DNA from: Sinisalibacter aestuarii
GTDB taxonomy: Bacteria; Pseudomonadota; Alphaproteobacteria; Rhodobacterales; Rhodobacteraceae
Length of the DNA: 64,000 nt
Direction of reading: 5' to 3'
Assembly (NCBI RefSeq): GCF_027923545.1
Contig: NZ_BROH01000005.1
Coordinates: forward strand, 62,001-126,000
Positions 44,355 through 53,133 of this stretch are shown in pieces. The notes under the pieces were generated by a model. The model made no database searches and had not been told where the DNA came from. It saw nothing but the letters and a program-made list of their open reading frames with translations. How positions within the stretch are numbered: position 1 is the first letter of the stretch; every line of letters starts with the position of its first letter. The translations under genes and the position numbers were made by a program.

Positions 44355-44588
44355 ATGGCACGCGAAAAAACGAAAACCACCCCAGCTCTAAACGCACCTG
44401 ACTTTCTGGCTTGGCACGTCACACAGAAGGGTGAAAAATCCTTCTGGAACAAAGTGGGCGCAGCCTGGGCGCACAAGGACGGACACGGCTACACGCTCCA
44501 GCTTGAAACCTGTCCGATCAACGGGCGGATCGTCCTTCGGGCGCCGCTGGAAGATACCCCACCCGAAAACGAGGAAGGGCGCTCCTAG
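44355..44588 (+). CDS. Small conserved hypothetical protein of mobile elements
   Basis: 77 residues with AAAGGAGA upstream: MAREKTKTTPALNAPDFLAW, then HVTQKGEKSFWNKVGAAWAH, KDGHGYTLQLETCPINGRIV. The W-xV--KG-K-FW--VGAAW pattern with a beta strand LQLE is familiar from short proteins near alphaproteobacterial plasmid mobilisation or partition genes, but no function is known to me. It converges with the Fic gene; GAGCGCCC-free short spacer of about 30 bases with a GGGCGCT/AGCGCCC pair around 44577-44597 could form a terminator-like hairpin. Confidence 0.6.
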   Translation: MAREKTKTTPALNAPDFLAWHVTQKGEKSFWNKVGAAWAHKDGHGYTLQLETCPINGRIVLRAPLEDTPPENEEGRS

Positions 44589-44621
44589 AGCGCCCTTCGC
44601 GGTTGGCGTCTTTTCTCATTG

Positions 44622-46175
44622 TTATGTTGGGAGCGTTGCTTGCTGTTTGCCATCCATCGCCGCCTTGACAAGCTCACCGAGGATGTCGGCGAACGGAGCG
44701 ATGTCGTGCCGAACGCTCGCCTCTTCGAGGGCTGCCATGTAAGCGGCGCGTCTTTCCACGGGAACTACCGTCCATGGATAACCGCCCGCGCCGAGCATCA
44801 AATTCATTAGGAAGCGTCCCATCCGTCCGTTTCCATCTGTATAGGGGTGGATATAAACAAAGATGAAATGCCCGAGTACGACCCGAACGGCAGGGTCGGT
44901 TTCTTCGGTTAGTAACTCGAAGAAGAGAGGCATCGCATCCCGCACAGCTTCTGGCGACGGCGGCACGTGCATCGAGCGCCGAATGAACACTGAACCATTA
45001 CGGTAGCCCGCCAGATCAGCGGGGCGCAGAATGCCTGCCGTCACGCTTGGTGCAAATAGAGCGCGATACCATGCACCGTGATCGTCATCCGCCACCGTTC
45101 CAGGGTTCTGCCCTTTGAGGACTGCGCCGAGGCTGTTCAGGACTTCTTGATAAGCAAGCCAATACCCTCGCGCTGCGAGTGCATCCCTTTGCTGACGGTC
45201 TTGCTCGTCTGTTTCGGGATTCCATTCACCGCTCCTGACCCGTTCGATCAGTGCAGGTGACACGCGATAACCTTCTATAGAAAGAGAATGATAGGCATCC
45301 GTGACATAGGCATCGCTGACCCGTTTCAGGTAGGCTTCGATGTCGTTCGGCTTGCCTGGAGCTTCAGGAAACCGCTCTATGATCTGTTCTCTCATGTCGC
45401 TCCACATGAGACGGATACGCCCCGCATAGGGAGAGACCTCGCGGCGCGGCAACCGAAGTGGCGACTTTGAGTCGAAAGGGTCTTGTTCCCGCACGTCGTA
45501 ACCAGCAGCTCGCATTGCACCGAGGGTATCGTCAGCAATGCGGTCTCTTCCAATGTTGCGGAACGCCCCCGCGAGTCTCCCCGCAATGGTGGTGTGTCCT
45601 CCCTCCAGAAGAAGCCCCAAAAACTCTGATGCATCCTGAATGCTGGCCAGCGCAGCGCGGGCATCGACCGCATGATGCTGGAAGAACGCAGGCGAGACCT
45701 CGACCAGCGCAGCGGGCAGAGAGTACAGCCGCAAGCCATCCTTTTCGACAATATTCTGTTTGGCGGGAAGACTGGCACGTATGTCGAAGAGTGACGTCCC
45801 GAAGGGTAAGGCCGTAGGTTTGTTGCCGCCTTTCGGGGCGCGTACGCCAAGCTGGCGAGGCACAGTCTGATTGCCCGCGTGTAGCGAAAGGGACTGCTCA
45901 GGGGACAGACACCAGTCTTTATCGAAGCGCGTCTGAAGGTAAGCCTGACAGAACGGCCAGAACGCGGCATACCAGGCCGTGCTTTCTCCAGCGGTCTCGT
46001 CAGGTCGCGCGGGTATATACCAGCCCTTCATAACCTCTTGCAGAAAGCCGTTCTTCAAAAGGCGTTCACGGTGGAGGCGTGACAGATCAGCAGAGCGTAT
46101 GGCAACAGTGCCGCCGTCCTGTAGCGCTTTGAGTGCCTCTAGTGCTTCGGCCAATTTTTCCTGTGGTGACGCCAT
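44622..46175 (-). CDS. Fic-domain protein with N-terminal AbiEi-like region
   Basis: 517 residues. The N-terminus (GTVAIRSADLSRLHRERLLK, NGFLQEVMKGWYIPAR) resembles the winged-helix of AbiEi-type antitoxin regulators. A DUF4172/Fic N-terminal helical region includes SLSIEGYRV near residue 295, matching the inhibitory (S/T)xxxE(G/N) motif. The Fic core HPYTDGNGRMGRFLMN near residues 443-458 has the catalytic His and full phosphate-binding loop, so AMP-transfer activity is expected when inhibition is relieved. It stands directly downstream of four 24-bp iterated repeats, suggesting autoregulation through the N-terminal DNA-binding region. Confidence 0.82.
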   Translation of the reverse strand: MASPQEKLAEALEALKALQDGGTVAIRSADLSRLHRERLLKNGFLQEVMKGWYIPARPDETAGESTAWYAAFWPFCQAYLQTRFDKDWCLSPEQSLSLHAGNQTVPRQLGVRAPKGGNKPTALPFGTSLFDIRASLPAKQNIVEKDGLRLYSLPAALVEVSPAFFQHHAVDARAALASIQDASEFLGLLLEGGHTTIAGRLAGAFRNIGRDRIADDTLGAMRAAGYDVREQDPFDSKSPLRLPRREVSPYAGRIRLMWSDMREQIIERFPEAPGKPNDIEAYLKRVSDAYVTDAYHSLSIEGYRVSPALIERVRSGEWNPETDEQDRQQRDALAARGYWLAYQEVLNSLGAVLKGQNPGTVADDDHGAWYRALFAPSVTAGILRPADLAGYRNGSVFIRRSMHVPPSPEAVRDAMPLFFELLTEETDPAVRVVLGHFIFVYIHPYTDGNGRMGRFLMNLMLGAGGYPWTVVPVERRAAYMAALEEASVRHDIAPFADILGELVKAAMDGKQQATLPT

Positions 46176-46190
46176 CTGCTCGATCTTCCC

Positions 46191-46286
46191 TTAGGTTTTT
46201 GCGTTGTGTATCCATTAGGTTATTAAGGTGTATCACATTTAGGTTTTTGTGTCTATCTAATGTTAGGTTTTTGTGCTGCGCGCTTC
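46191..46286. repeat. Four 24-bp iterated repeats (TTAGGTTTTT)
   Basis: TTAGGTTTTT begins at 46191, 46239 and 46263 and TTAGGTTATT at 46215: exactly 24 bases apart each time. The conserved part is the first 10-13 bases of each unit; the rest varies. The array starts 16 bases upstream of the Fic ATG and lies between it and the relaxase end. It is either the operator of the Fic gene or a set of origin iterons from a former plasmid. Confidence 0.75.
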
Positions 46287-46324
46287 ATAGGTGATTGTGT
46301 CGAAGTGCTATCTTCGTTGGCATG

Positions 46325-47647
46325 TTACGGCTCAAACCCTCGTCTACGCCGAGTGCGTGGGGCGTGTTCGCGTTTGCGATCTTTGTCTTCGCGGGTTCTC
46401 TCACGGGTGCGCGTAGGCGTGATGTCAGGGTCGAACCGATCACTACGCATGTAGTGCGCGACATCCTCGCGCAGCCGCAGCAGCTCTTCTTGAGCTGCAT
46501 CCCTCTGCGCACGGATGTCGCGCTGAATGGCTTGCCGCTCTTCGATCTGCTTGAAGATCAGCGCGTCCGTCTCGGTGCGGTCGCGGTGCAAGGCTTTCAG
46601 CGCCTCATGTTCATTCTGCGCTCGAACCTTGGCATACTTGCCCGTCAGGCGATGCCAGATTCCCGAGAAACCTTTTGGCAGACGTTCCGCTCGCTTGCGG
46701 GTTTCCGCTTGCCAGCGTTTCTCGTGGGCTTCTGCAAGCTGGCGGCGCTCTTCCTGATGCCGCCCGACAATCTCCGCCTTGCGGAAGTCGATCTGCGCAG
46801 AGCGCCGCTGCGCGTCACGCTCTACATCCTTGATGAATTCTTGCAGCTTGGCGGACATGCCGTTTGCGATCTCGGCTTTGACCTCATCCACTGAGCGCAG
46901 GGCTTTCGGGTCTCCTAGTTTGGCTTCTACCTCCTTTGCCTTCACCCCGCTGTAGCGAGCGACGGCATAGACTTCGCCGCGATAATCGACCGCGACAAAG
47001 CCGCGCCGATCACCCTTCGCCAGCCAATAGCCCCGTTCCCTGAGCGCTTGCTCTAAGGCCGCTCGGTTGTCTGACGTTTCCCATACGGTCTTGAAGACGC
47101 CCTTCAGCTCCTTCGTGTCGAGGTCAGCCCTTTGTGCTTGTTGCCACTCTTCCCGCGAGAAGGTCAGGGGATCGCGCAAGCGCTGATCCTCCAGGCCGCG
47201 CGGCATTGTCCAGCCGTGGTCAATGTAGAGCTGGCGCTACACGTCACGCAGCTTGATTTTGTAGTGGTTCAGATTGAGCGCACGCATCCGTCCACTGTCG
47301 ATCCGTGACCAGACGGCGTGAGCATGTCGCCGTCCATCTTTCTCATGGAAGACGATAGCGCGGGGCTGGCCTTCCAGTCCGAGCTTGGCTTCGACTTGCT
47401 CGATGGCCTTTTCAAAGTCCGCGATGGACGCATTCGCGCTTTCGGGCGGGTTGAAGCTCATCGAGAACAGATGCTTTTCACAGCGCGTTCCCCGTGCGAT
47501 GGCATCCGCTTCGCCGAACGCCTCGACCAGATCATCGCTGATGAAACCGCGCACTTCATGCAGTTCGACATGATCGTTGTCCCGCATCGCCAGTAGATAG
47601 CGGGCGAGCTGCGGGGCATTACCGCGCTCTTTGGCCTTCAGGATCAT
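46325..47647 (-). pseudogene. MobA/VirD2-type relaxase with in-frame amber
   Basis: The 5' part (47647-47240) is the relaxase N-terminus: NAPQLARYLLAMRDNDHVEL, FSMSFNPPESAN, VFHEKDGRRHAHAVWSRID with the HxH metal motif, NLNHYKIKLRDV. TAG at 47237-47239 interrupts where relatives have Ser or similar, and the same frame continues RQLYIDHGWTMPRGLEDQRL and a long coiled-coil C-terminal region (RRSAQIDFRKAEIVGRHQEE, the Arg-rich tail) to 46325. Frame and length agree with one protein of about 440 residues. The ATG overlaps the MobC stop. Mobilisation would need readthrough or another relaxase. Confidence 0.82.
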
Positions 47648-48066
47648 GGCTCGCTCCCTGGCGCTTTGCCGAGAGCGACCAAAAGGGCAGTCCGCATTTC
47701 CGAGATTTCTCGGCAGGCTTCTTTGATTTCGGCTTCGGTTTCGGGCGTGACAGGCAGCGAGCCAGTGTTCACCGCCTTAGCGAGCTGGTTCATGTTCTGA
47801 GACAAGCGTGACTGACCGAGCGCGCCAGCCATGCGGCCAAGGGCTTCCTTGTCCTGAACAGGGCTATTACCACGCCGTTTTCGCGGCGCAGCATTCTTTC
47901 CGAACAGACGCTCGCGGATAAATGCGGACAGGGATTTATCGCCGCGCTCGGCGTCCATCCATGCCCGTTCTTCAAATGTGAAGCGGATCGAGAAGGGCGG
48001 CGGGTACGCCGTCTTCTCCGACTCCGGCTTTGCTATCCTATTGAATTCATGGCGCGAATGTGTCAT
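47644..48066 (-). CDS. MobC-like relaxosome accessory protein
   Basis: 140 residues. After a basic head (MTHSRHEFNRIAKPESEK), FSIRFTFEERAWMDAERGDK and LSAFIRERLFGK form a ribbon-helix-helix-like DNA-binding part; SRLSQNMNQLAKAVNTGSLP is the signature N-helix of MobC proteins (Pfam MobC/BacMob). MobC helps melt the transfer origin for relaxase nicking. It overlaps the relaxase start by 4 bases and is the last gene of the island before the core resumes. oriT should lie just upstream, in 48067-48240, but I could not pick out a convincing nic site. Confidence 0.8.
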   Translation of the reverse strand: MTHSRHEFNRIAKPESEKTAYPPPFSIRFTFEERAWMDAERGDKSLSAFIRERLFGKNAAPRKRRGNSPVQDKEALGRMAGALGQSRLSQNMNQLAKAVNTGSLPVTPETEAEIKEACREISEMRTALLVALGKAPGSEP

Positions 48067-48237
48067 CTTCGCACCTCAGACTCTGAGAGTCCAAACGAGC
48101 GAGATGGTCTTGCCACTCTTGGAGAGTGTCTATGAGGGAGTTTAAACTATCTCCCTCCAGCAGCACCATCCCACCCGACATCGTGACAGTGGCGTTACGG
48201 CCCCCCGTATTGGATGGACGCGGAAGCCGAAACGCGA

Positions 48238-48266
48238 ACGGCCGGGCTTTTGGCCCGGCCGTTTTT
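48238..48266 (+). terminator. Rho-independent terminator
   Basis: ACGGCCGGGC and GCCCGGCCGT form a perfect 10-base stem with loop TTTTG, followed by five T on the plus strand. It lies 18 bases beyond the stop of the minus-strand outer-membrane gene and after the mobilisation region, so it probably insulates the two; in the minus direction the T-run is poor, but the hairpin may still serve the barrel gene. Confidence 0.75.
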
Positions 48267-48284
48267 CATTCTATCCTGCGCGGC

Positions 48285-49007
48285 TCAGTAGAAGCTGTTG
48301 GCCAGCGAGGTAAAATCGTGGTTGGTGAAGCGGGTGCCACCATCGGTTTCAAAGCCGATCCGGACACCAACGCCATGTTCGGCGAATTGCGGCTGCCAGG
48401 AGTATATTCCTTCGACAAACCAGTTCTCGTTGACATTATACCGCGCCGCGAAGTCGAGATAGTATTCTTCCCAAACCGTGTAGGGTTCGGCATTATAAAA
48501 CAGCCCGGCGCTGAGTTCGAACGCATCGCTGACCGCATAGCTCACCGCACCACCCGCGAAGATCTCCACCGCCGGGTCGTTCGCCTCGAAATAGCGGCCG
48601 CCATAGATCTCCGCCTCGAAAGCCCCGAGGCTGAACCCGACCTCGGCACCCACATGGTAATCAAACGGCGCACCACCGAACAGGTAGTGATCGACCCCGG
48701 CAAAGACGCCGAAGTCGATGTTGTCCGTGGCATGAATGCCCAGGTGGAGTTCCATAGAGCCGAAGTCGAGGCCGCCGCCGGTACCGAGCACCGCCGCCGA
48801 GGTGGCGCCAAACTGGCCGTAAAGGTTGCTGCCAAGCTCGAAACCGAAGTTCGCGCTACCAATGGCCTTCTGCGGATTGAGGGCGGAGGTCCACCAATTG
48901 AAGTACTGCAAGCTCACATCAGTGCCGGAAAACTCGAACGCACTGGCCGGACTGGCAATCAACAACCCAATGACCAAACCGCCGGTGCTCAGGACTTTCT
49001 GTTTCAT
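48285..49007 (-). CDS. Outer-membrane beta-barrel protein
   Basis: 240 residues with a signal peptide (MKQKVLSTGGLVIGLLIASP, cleavage after ASA). The mature part alternates polar and aromatic residues with repeated Gly (VSLQYFNWWTSA, GLDFGSMELHLGIHATDNID, FGVFAGVDHYLFGG, AEIYGGRYFEAN, ENWFVEGIYSWQPQ) and ends in Tyr, as in barrel strands with a C-terminal aromatic. It resembles small porin-like or OmpW/opacity-type proteins of Rhodobacteraceae. Probably monocistronic, transcribed away from the EPS locus. Function unknown. Confidence 0.7.
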   Translation of the reverse strand: MKQKVLSTGGLVIGLLIASPASAFEFSGTDVSLQYFNWWTSALNPQKAIGSANFGFELGSNLYGQFGATSAAVLGTGGGLDFGSMELHLGIHATDNIDFGVFAGVDHYLFGGAPFDYHVGAEVGFSLGAFEAEIYGGRYFEANDPAVEIFAGGAVSYAVSDAFELSAGLFYNAEPYTVWEEYYLDFAARYNVNENWFVEGIYSWQPQFAEHGVGVRIGFETDGGTRFTNHDFTSLANSFY

Positions 49008-49785
49008 CCCAATTTCCCTTCAAAAAGCAATTGGACGATTTCTACATGAGCGGCAGACCAGGCGCACGCCCTTGTAAAAAAGAGCAATTCCGCCTGTTGC
49101 AGGGTGGCAACGGGTCACTTTTGCGCAGGCGCGGCAGCGGACGAACCACCCGCCTGCCGAATTCGGGCCAGAAAGATGCCCGAGAATCGGAACCATCTCG
49201 CCTCATTTCTGCCCAATTTCTTCCGTGAGAACCCGCTCCCGATTCGGGTTGGGCGGCCACTTTGCCCGTTTTGGAGCGTGGCCAAATGGCCGCATTTGCA
49301 ACCTCAGGTTTATCGCCCCCGGCGCCAAACAATCCGAAAATTGTGAAATGTCGAGATAATGATATGCAATATGCAAAGATTGGCCGCATTGAGAACACAG
49401 TTCCGTCACATTTCATGACCTCGCTTCCAACACCCGTAGCCTCATGTTAACGTGGGACAAAGACATTAAGAGGCATCAGCCCAGGCATTCTATCGAGCAT
49501 AGTGCAGTATTGGGGTAGTATTTGAGTTTCGTTCGTCGGGGTCGGCAAGGGGTTCGGTAAAATTGGGGAATACCGAAAGCCGCAAGCGGCAATTGATCAA
49601 TTTCGTCGAGCGGAATCCAGCGTAACAACTTAGTATATTTTTTGAGCCGGAAGCGGCTCTCACGCCCGTTGTTTTTTCGGGGCGACAATCGAGTCATGTG
49701 TAACATTCAGAACCGCACGTCGGCGCTGTAGTCCGGTTTGTGTTGTGGGCAACGGCAAGGACGGCCAATTTTTTGGGGGGTCATT
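49008..49785. other. Regulatory intergenic region upstream of EPS locus
   Basis: 778 bases without a supported gene, becoming A+T-rich toward the right. It contains two short perfect stems: GCCGCAAGCGGC near 49579-49590 and GAGCCGGAAGCGGCTC near 49644-49659, the latter followed by a T-rich run (TTGTTTTTT) about 16 bases later. A G-rich site (GGGGGG) precedes the ATG of the sugar transferase. The long leader suggests regulated transcription of polysaccharide genes, but no specific factor site is recognised. Confidence 0.4.
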
Positions 49786-50565
49786 ATGGGTGCGGAAAAC
49801 AGAATAACCGTAGGGGTAGATACGACGGCTATCGAGCAGCTCGCGAAAATCGGTGTTCCCACCGTGCGGCGTTCGGAGTTGGTTGCTGCCGATCATTTTC
49901 CCGGTTGGGTAAAGAAACGTTTCGAAAAGACATTTCACTGGAACAGCCAGAAGGCGACAAGCGCCGTCACTCGCTACGAGTTCACGAAGCGGGCGATGGA
50001 TATCTTTTTCCTGGCATTGGCGGCGCCGTTTCTCGTGCCGGTCCTTGCTGTCGTCGCGCTTCTGATCAAACTCGAAGACGGCGGGCCGGTGTTTTACCGG
50101 CAGCTTCGCTACGGCCGCAACGGCAAGCCGCTGTGGATGCTGAAGTTCCGCACGATGGTCACCAATTCCGAGGAGATGATCAAGGAACTCGCCCATCTCA
50201 ACGAGGTGGAGTGGCCAGAGTTTCTCATCACCAACGACCCGCGCGTCACCCGGATCGGCAAGATCCTGCGGCGCACGAGCCTCGACGAGCTGCCGCAGCT
50301 GCTCAACGTGGCCAAGGGCGAGATGTCGCTCATCGGTCCGCGCGCCAGCTCGGTGCCGCCCAGCGCCTATAACGAAGCGCATCTGTCGCGCCTCGACGTG
50401 ATGCCGGGCATCGCCGGCCCGGGCCATATCTGGCGGCGCAGCGAAGTGTTCGAGCGCAAATGCGAACTCGATATCGCTTATGTGAAGTACCGTTGCACGA
50501 CGCTTGATCTATACATGCTCGTGCAGACCGTTCTTGCGGCTGTGTTGAAGCCAAAAGGAAACTGA
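49786..50565 (+). CDS. Priming polyprenyl-phosphate sugar transferase (ExoY/WcaJ family)
   Basis: 259 residues. One N-terminal-proximal membrane helix (AMDIFFLALAAPFLVPVLAV, VALLIKLEDGGPVFYRQLRY) precedes the bacterial sugar transferase domain with WMLKFRTMV, NDPRVTRIGKILRRTSLDEL, PQLLNVAKGEMSLIGPRA and the C-terminal MPGIAGPGHIWRRS. The enzyme transfers a sugar-phosphate from a nucleotide sugar to undecaprenyl phosphate at the inner membrane, the first step of exopolysaccharide assembly. The ATG at 49786 has a G-rich RBS; it is followed 5 bases later by the polymerase gene. Confidence 0.9.
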   Translation: MGAENRITVGVDTTAIEQLAKIGVPTVRRSELVAADHFPGWVKKRFEKTFHWNSQKATSAVTRYEFTKRAMDIFFLALAAPFLVPVLAVVALLIKLEDGGPVFYRQLRYGRNGKPLWMLKFRTMVTNSEEMIKELAHLNEVEWPEFLITNDPRVTRIGKILRRTSLDELPQLLNVAKGEMSLIGPRASSVPPSAYNEAHLSRLDVMPGIAGPGHIWRRSEVFERKCELDIAYVKYRCTTLDLYMLVQTVLAAVLKPKGN

Positions 50566-50570
50566 GTGGC

Positions 50571-53096
50571 GTGCAGACACAATCCGAAGGGAGCCACGAG
50601 TGGCGGCTGATCGCGGTCACCGCATCCGCCACGCTGGCAGCCGGTATCGCGAGCGCCCTCGGACTGGCTATACCAACGCTCCTCGCCATTCTCGCGATCG
50701 GAAGCGCAGTCGCCCTGACTGCGCTTCCGCATCTGTCGGTCGCGCTGATCGTGTTCCTGACCTTCACGAACGCGTCGATGGTCGTCGCGGAAACCTTCGC
50801 GTTTAACAACCTCACCGAAACGCTGCTGCTGCTGGCAATCGCCATCGCCCTGCTCGACTTTCGCAAGAGGCGACGCTTGCCCGCCATGCTGCCCTACATC
50901 GCCTTCGGGATGACGATCTACGTCGTCTCCCTGGCGATGACGGCGTTCTACGCATATGATCCCGGCAGCGCCTATGACGAGGCCATTCTCGCCCTGAAGC
51001 GGGTGCTGCTGGTGGTCGCGCTCAGCGCGATCATTCCCGATGTCAAACGGTTTCGCTGGGCGATCCTTGGGCTGATCGCGGGCGCGACCTTTCTCGGATT
51101 TCTCACCGTCGTCCAGTCGGTGCTCGGCATCCAGGACCAGGATTTCCTCGGCTTCGCCCAGGTGACCCATGCCGAGATTGCCGACCAGATCGATTCCTGG
51201 CGCTATGTCGGCCCGGTGAACGACCCCAACTATTATGCACAGCTCCTGCTGCTCGGCCTGCCGGTCGCCCTGACTGCCATCGTCGCCAGCCGGAGCTTCC
51301 TGTGGCGGGCCATCTTCTTTGCGGCGGCAGGGTTCATCCTGGGGGCAATGCTTCTCACTGTTTCACGCGGCGCCATCGTGGCGTTGCTCGTGGTTCTGGT
51401 CGTCGCGTTCCGCAGCCAGCGCAAGCGCCTCCTGCTCGCGGGCATCGCAATGCTGCTGGTGGGTTCGGTCGCCATCAACTTCGTGCCGGATGTCGTCGTC
51501 AACCGCTTCTCCGGCGTCTACAAAGACGTATCGTCGGTCATTTCGGGCAATGGGTTCGTGGCCGACAAGGCCATTGCCGGGCGGCTCGCCGAAATGGAAG
51601 TGGCAGTGCGGCTGTTCTTCGAACACCCGCTCCTTGGCATCGGCTACAACAATTACGACGGGCTCTACCAGGACGTTGCCCGCGTCAACAGCCTGATGTC
51701 GCGCGGCCAGGCGCGCGAGGCGCACAGCCTCTACCTCGAAATTCTCTCCGAGCGCGGCCTCGTCGGCTTTTTCTTCTTCGTCTCGCTCATCTCGCTCGCG
51801 ATCTGGTCCGCCGGTGCCGGCGCCCGGATCATGTTAGCCGGCGGTCATCGAATGGAAGCGTCGCTTTCAAATGCGCTCATTCTTTCGATCACCGCCTATC
51901 TCGCCACGTCATTCTTTTTGCATGAAGCGTTTTCATCCTCGTTCTGGGTGCTTATTGCTCTTGCGGTCACGGCCCCGCAGGCCGCACTATCGCCCATGAC
52001 ATTGCGGCCGCAGGACCGTGCGGCGCAGGCCACCGCATTGAAAAAAGATGACGTCCAATTTCAAGCGCCACGTGCTGAAAAACAGAAACTGAAAAACGGG
52101 ACGCAAATCGTGACCTCCAGACCTGCCGCTAATACTCGTTCGAGCTCTTCGCCATTTGACATTGTCGCCACGTTTCGGCGCTACCTGTTCGTTATCCTCG
52201 GCGCCGCTGTGCTGACAGGCGGCATGGGTGCGATCGCACCAATGAACAGCGAGCAGCGCTATGCCGCCGACGGGTCGCTGCTGTTTCGGTTCGAACGGGA
52301 ATACTTCCCGCAGAACGTCGCCCGTACCGAGTACCAGGGCGAACCGATCCGCACACTTGTCGACGGGGCGATCCAGACCGAGATGGAGATTCTCGGCAGC
52401 CGTGATGTCGTGAAAGGAGCGATCCTGCGCAGTGGTTACATGGAAGATGGCGATCTGCTGACCGAGCGGATGCCCGCCTTCATCAAGGCGCTTTCGCTGC
52501 GGCGGGTGGAGGGCACGCAGCTTGTGCGTGTCAGCTTCGAAGATACCAGCCCCGATACTGCCGTGCGCGCGATCTCGGCGCTGTTCAACAGCTACCTCGA
52601 CCGCCGCGCCAAGCTGTTCGAGACCCGGCCCGAAGAGGTGTTGCGCGATGTGACGGACGAGACCCGTTCCGATCTTGCCACCCTGCGCGGCGATCTCGCC
52701 CGCGTCGAACGGCAGATCGGGGTGATGAACGCCGCCGCTCTCGGGGCCGCGGCGCCGGCAGCCGATGAAGGCATCGACACCCTGTCGGAAGTGACGCGGC
52801 TGACGATCCAGCAGGAAGCGCTGCTCACCGAGATCCAGCTTGCCGAGGGCCGCTACGAGATGCTCTCGGGCCTGTTGTCGGAAGAAGAACTCGCCAACCG
52901 CGTGGAAGAGGCCCGGGGCCCCGCGATCAAGGTGCTCGAAGCACCGGAGGCCGATCCGGCCCCGATCGGCCTGCCGCCGATTGCCTACGGGATCATCTCC
53001 GGCCTGATGGGCCTGGTGCTTGCCGCCTTCATCGCAATCTGGGTGGACTGGTCGCGCGCGACCCGCGCCCAGCGCGAACGCGAAACCACCTCGTAG
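50571..53096 (+). CDS. Fused O-antigen-ligase/Wzy-like and Wzz-like protein
   Basis: 841 residues from GTG 50571. Residues 1-470 are a polytopic O-antigen ligase/polymerase: many helices, a large periplasmic loop (SWRYVGPVNDPNYYAQLLLL, LGIGYNNYDGLY, then RGQAREAHSLYLEILSERGL), the Wzy_C signature. Residues about 475-530 are a Lys/Gln/Ser-rich linker, followed by a Wzz/GumC-like domain: helix YLFVILGAAVLTGGMGAIAP, a periplasmic alpha/beta region with coiled coil (DLATLRGDLARVERQIGVMN) and a final helix (YGIISGLMGLVLAAFIAIW). These are normally separate genes that act together in polymerisation and chain-length control. A GTG at 52107 inside the linker could be a vestigial or alternative start for the second part. 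Confidence 0.82.
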   Translation: MQTQSEGSHEWRLIAVTASATLAAGIASALGLAIPTLLAILAIGSAVALTALPHLSVALIVFLTFTNASMVVAETFAFNNLTETLLLLAIAIALLDFRKRRRLPAMLPYIAFGMTIYVVSLAMTAFYAYDPGSAYDEAILALKRVLLVVALSAIIPDVKRFRWAILGLIAGATFLGFLTVVQSVLGIQDQDFLGFAQVTHAEIADQIDSWRYVGPVNDPNYYAQLLLLGLPVALTAIVASRSFLWRAIFFAAAGFILGAMLLTVSRGAIVALLVVLVVAFRSQRKRLLLAGIAMLLVGSVAINFVPDVVVNRFSGVYKDVSSVISGNGFVADKAIAGRLAEMEVAVRLFFEHPLLGIGYNNYDGLYQDVARVNSLMSRGQAREAHSLYLEILSERGLVGFFFFVSLISLAIWSAGAGARIMLAGGHRMEASLSNALILSITAYLATSFFLHEAFSSSFWVLIALAVTAPQAALSPMTLRPQDRAAQATALKKDDVQFQAPRAEKQKLKNGTQIVTSRPAANTRSSSSPFDIVATFRRYLFVILGAAVLTGGMGAIAPMNSEQRYAADGSLLFRFEREYFPQNVARTEYQGEPIRTLVDGAIQTEMEILGSRDVVKGAILRSGYMEDGDLLTERMPAFIKALSLRRVEGTQLVRVSFEDTSPDTAVRAISALFNSYLDRRAKLFETRPEEVLRDVTDETRSDLATLRGDLARVERQIGVMNAAALGAAAPAADEGIDTLSEVTRLTIQQEALLTEIQLAEGRYEMLSGLLSEEELANRVEEARGPAIKVLEAPEADPAPIGLPPIAYGIISGLMGLVLAAFIAIWVDWSRATRAQRERETTS

Positions 53097-53133
53097 CAAG
53101 AGGTGCAACGAACCGGTGACCGGGAAAGGTGCC

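Noticed and set aside
25432-48165. GCACCATC at the tRNA-Thr end (about 25434) and again near 48158, as island direct repeats
   Set aside because: Only eight bases match and the flanks differ; too short to claim an attachment-site duplication.
49476-49706. Minus-strand ORF upstream of the EPS genes
   Set aside because: Basic, compositionally odd translation with no family resemblance, lying across A+T-rich promoter-like DNA with hairpins.
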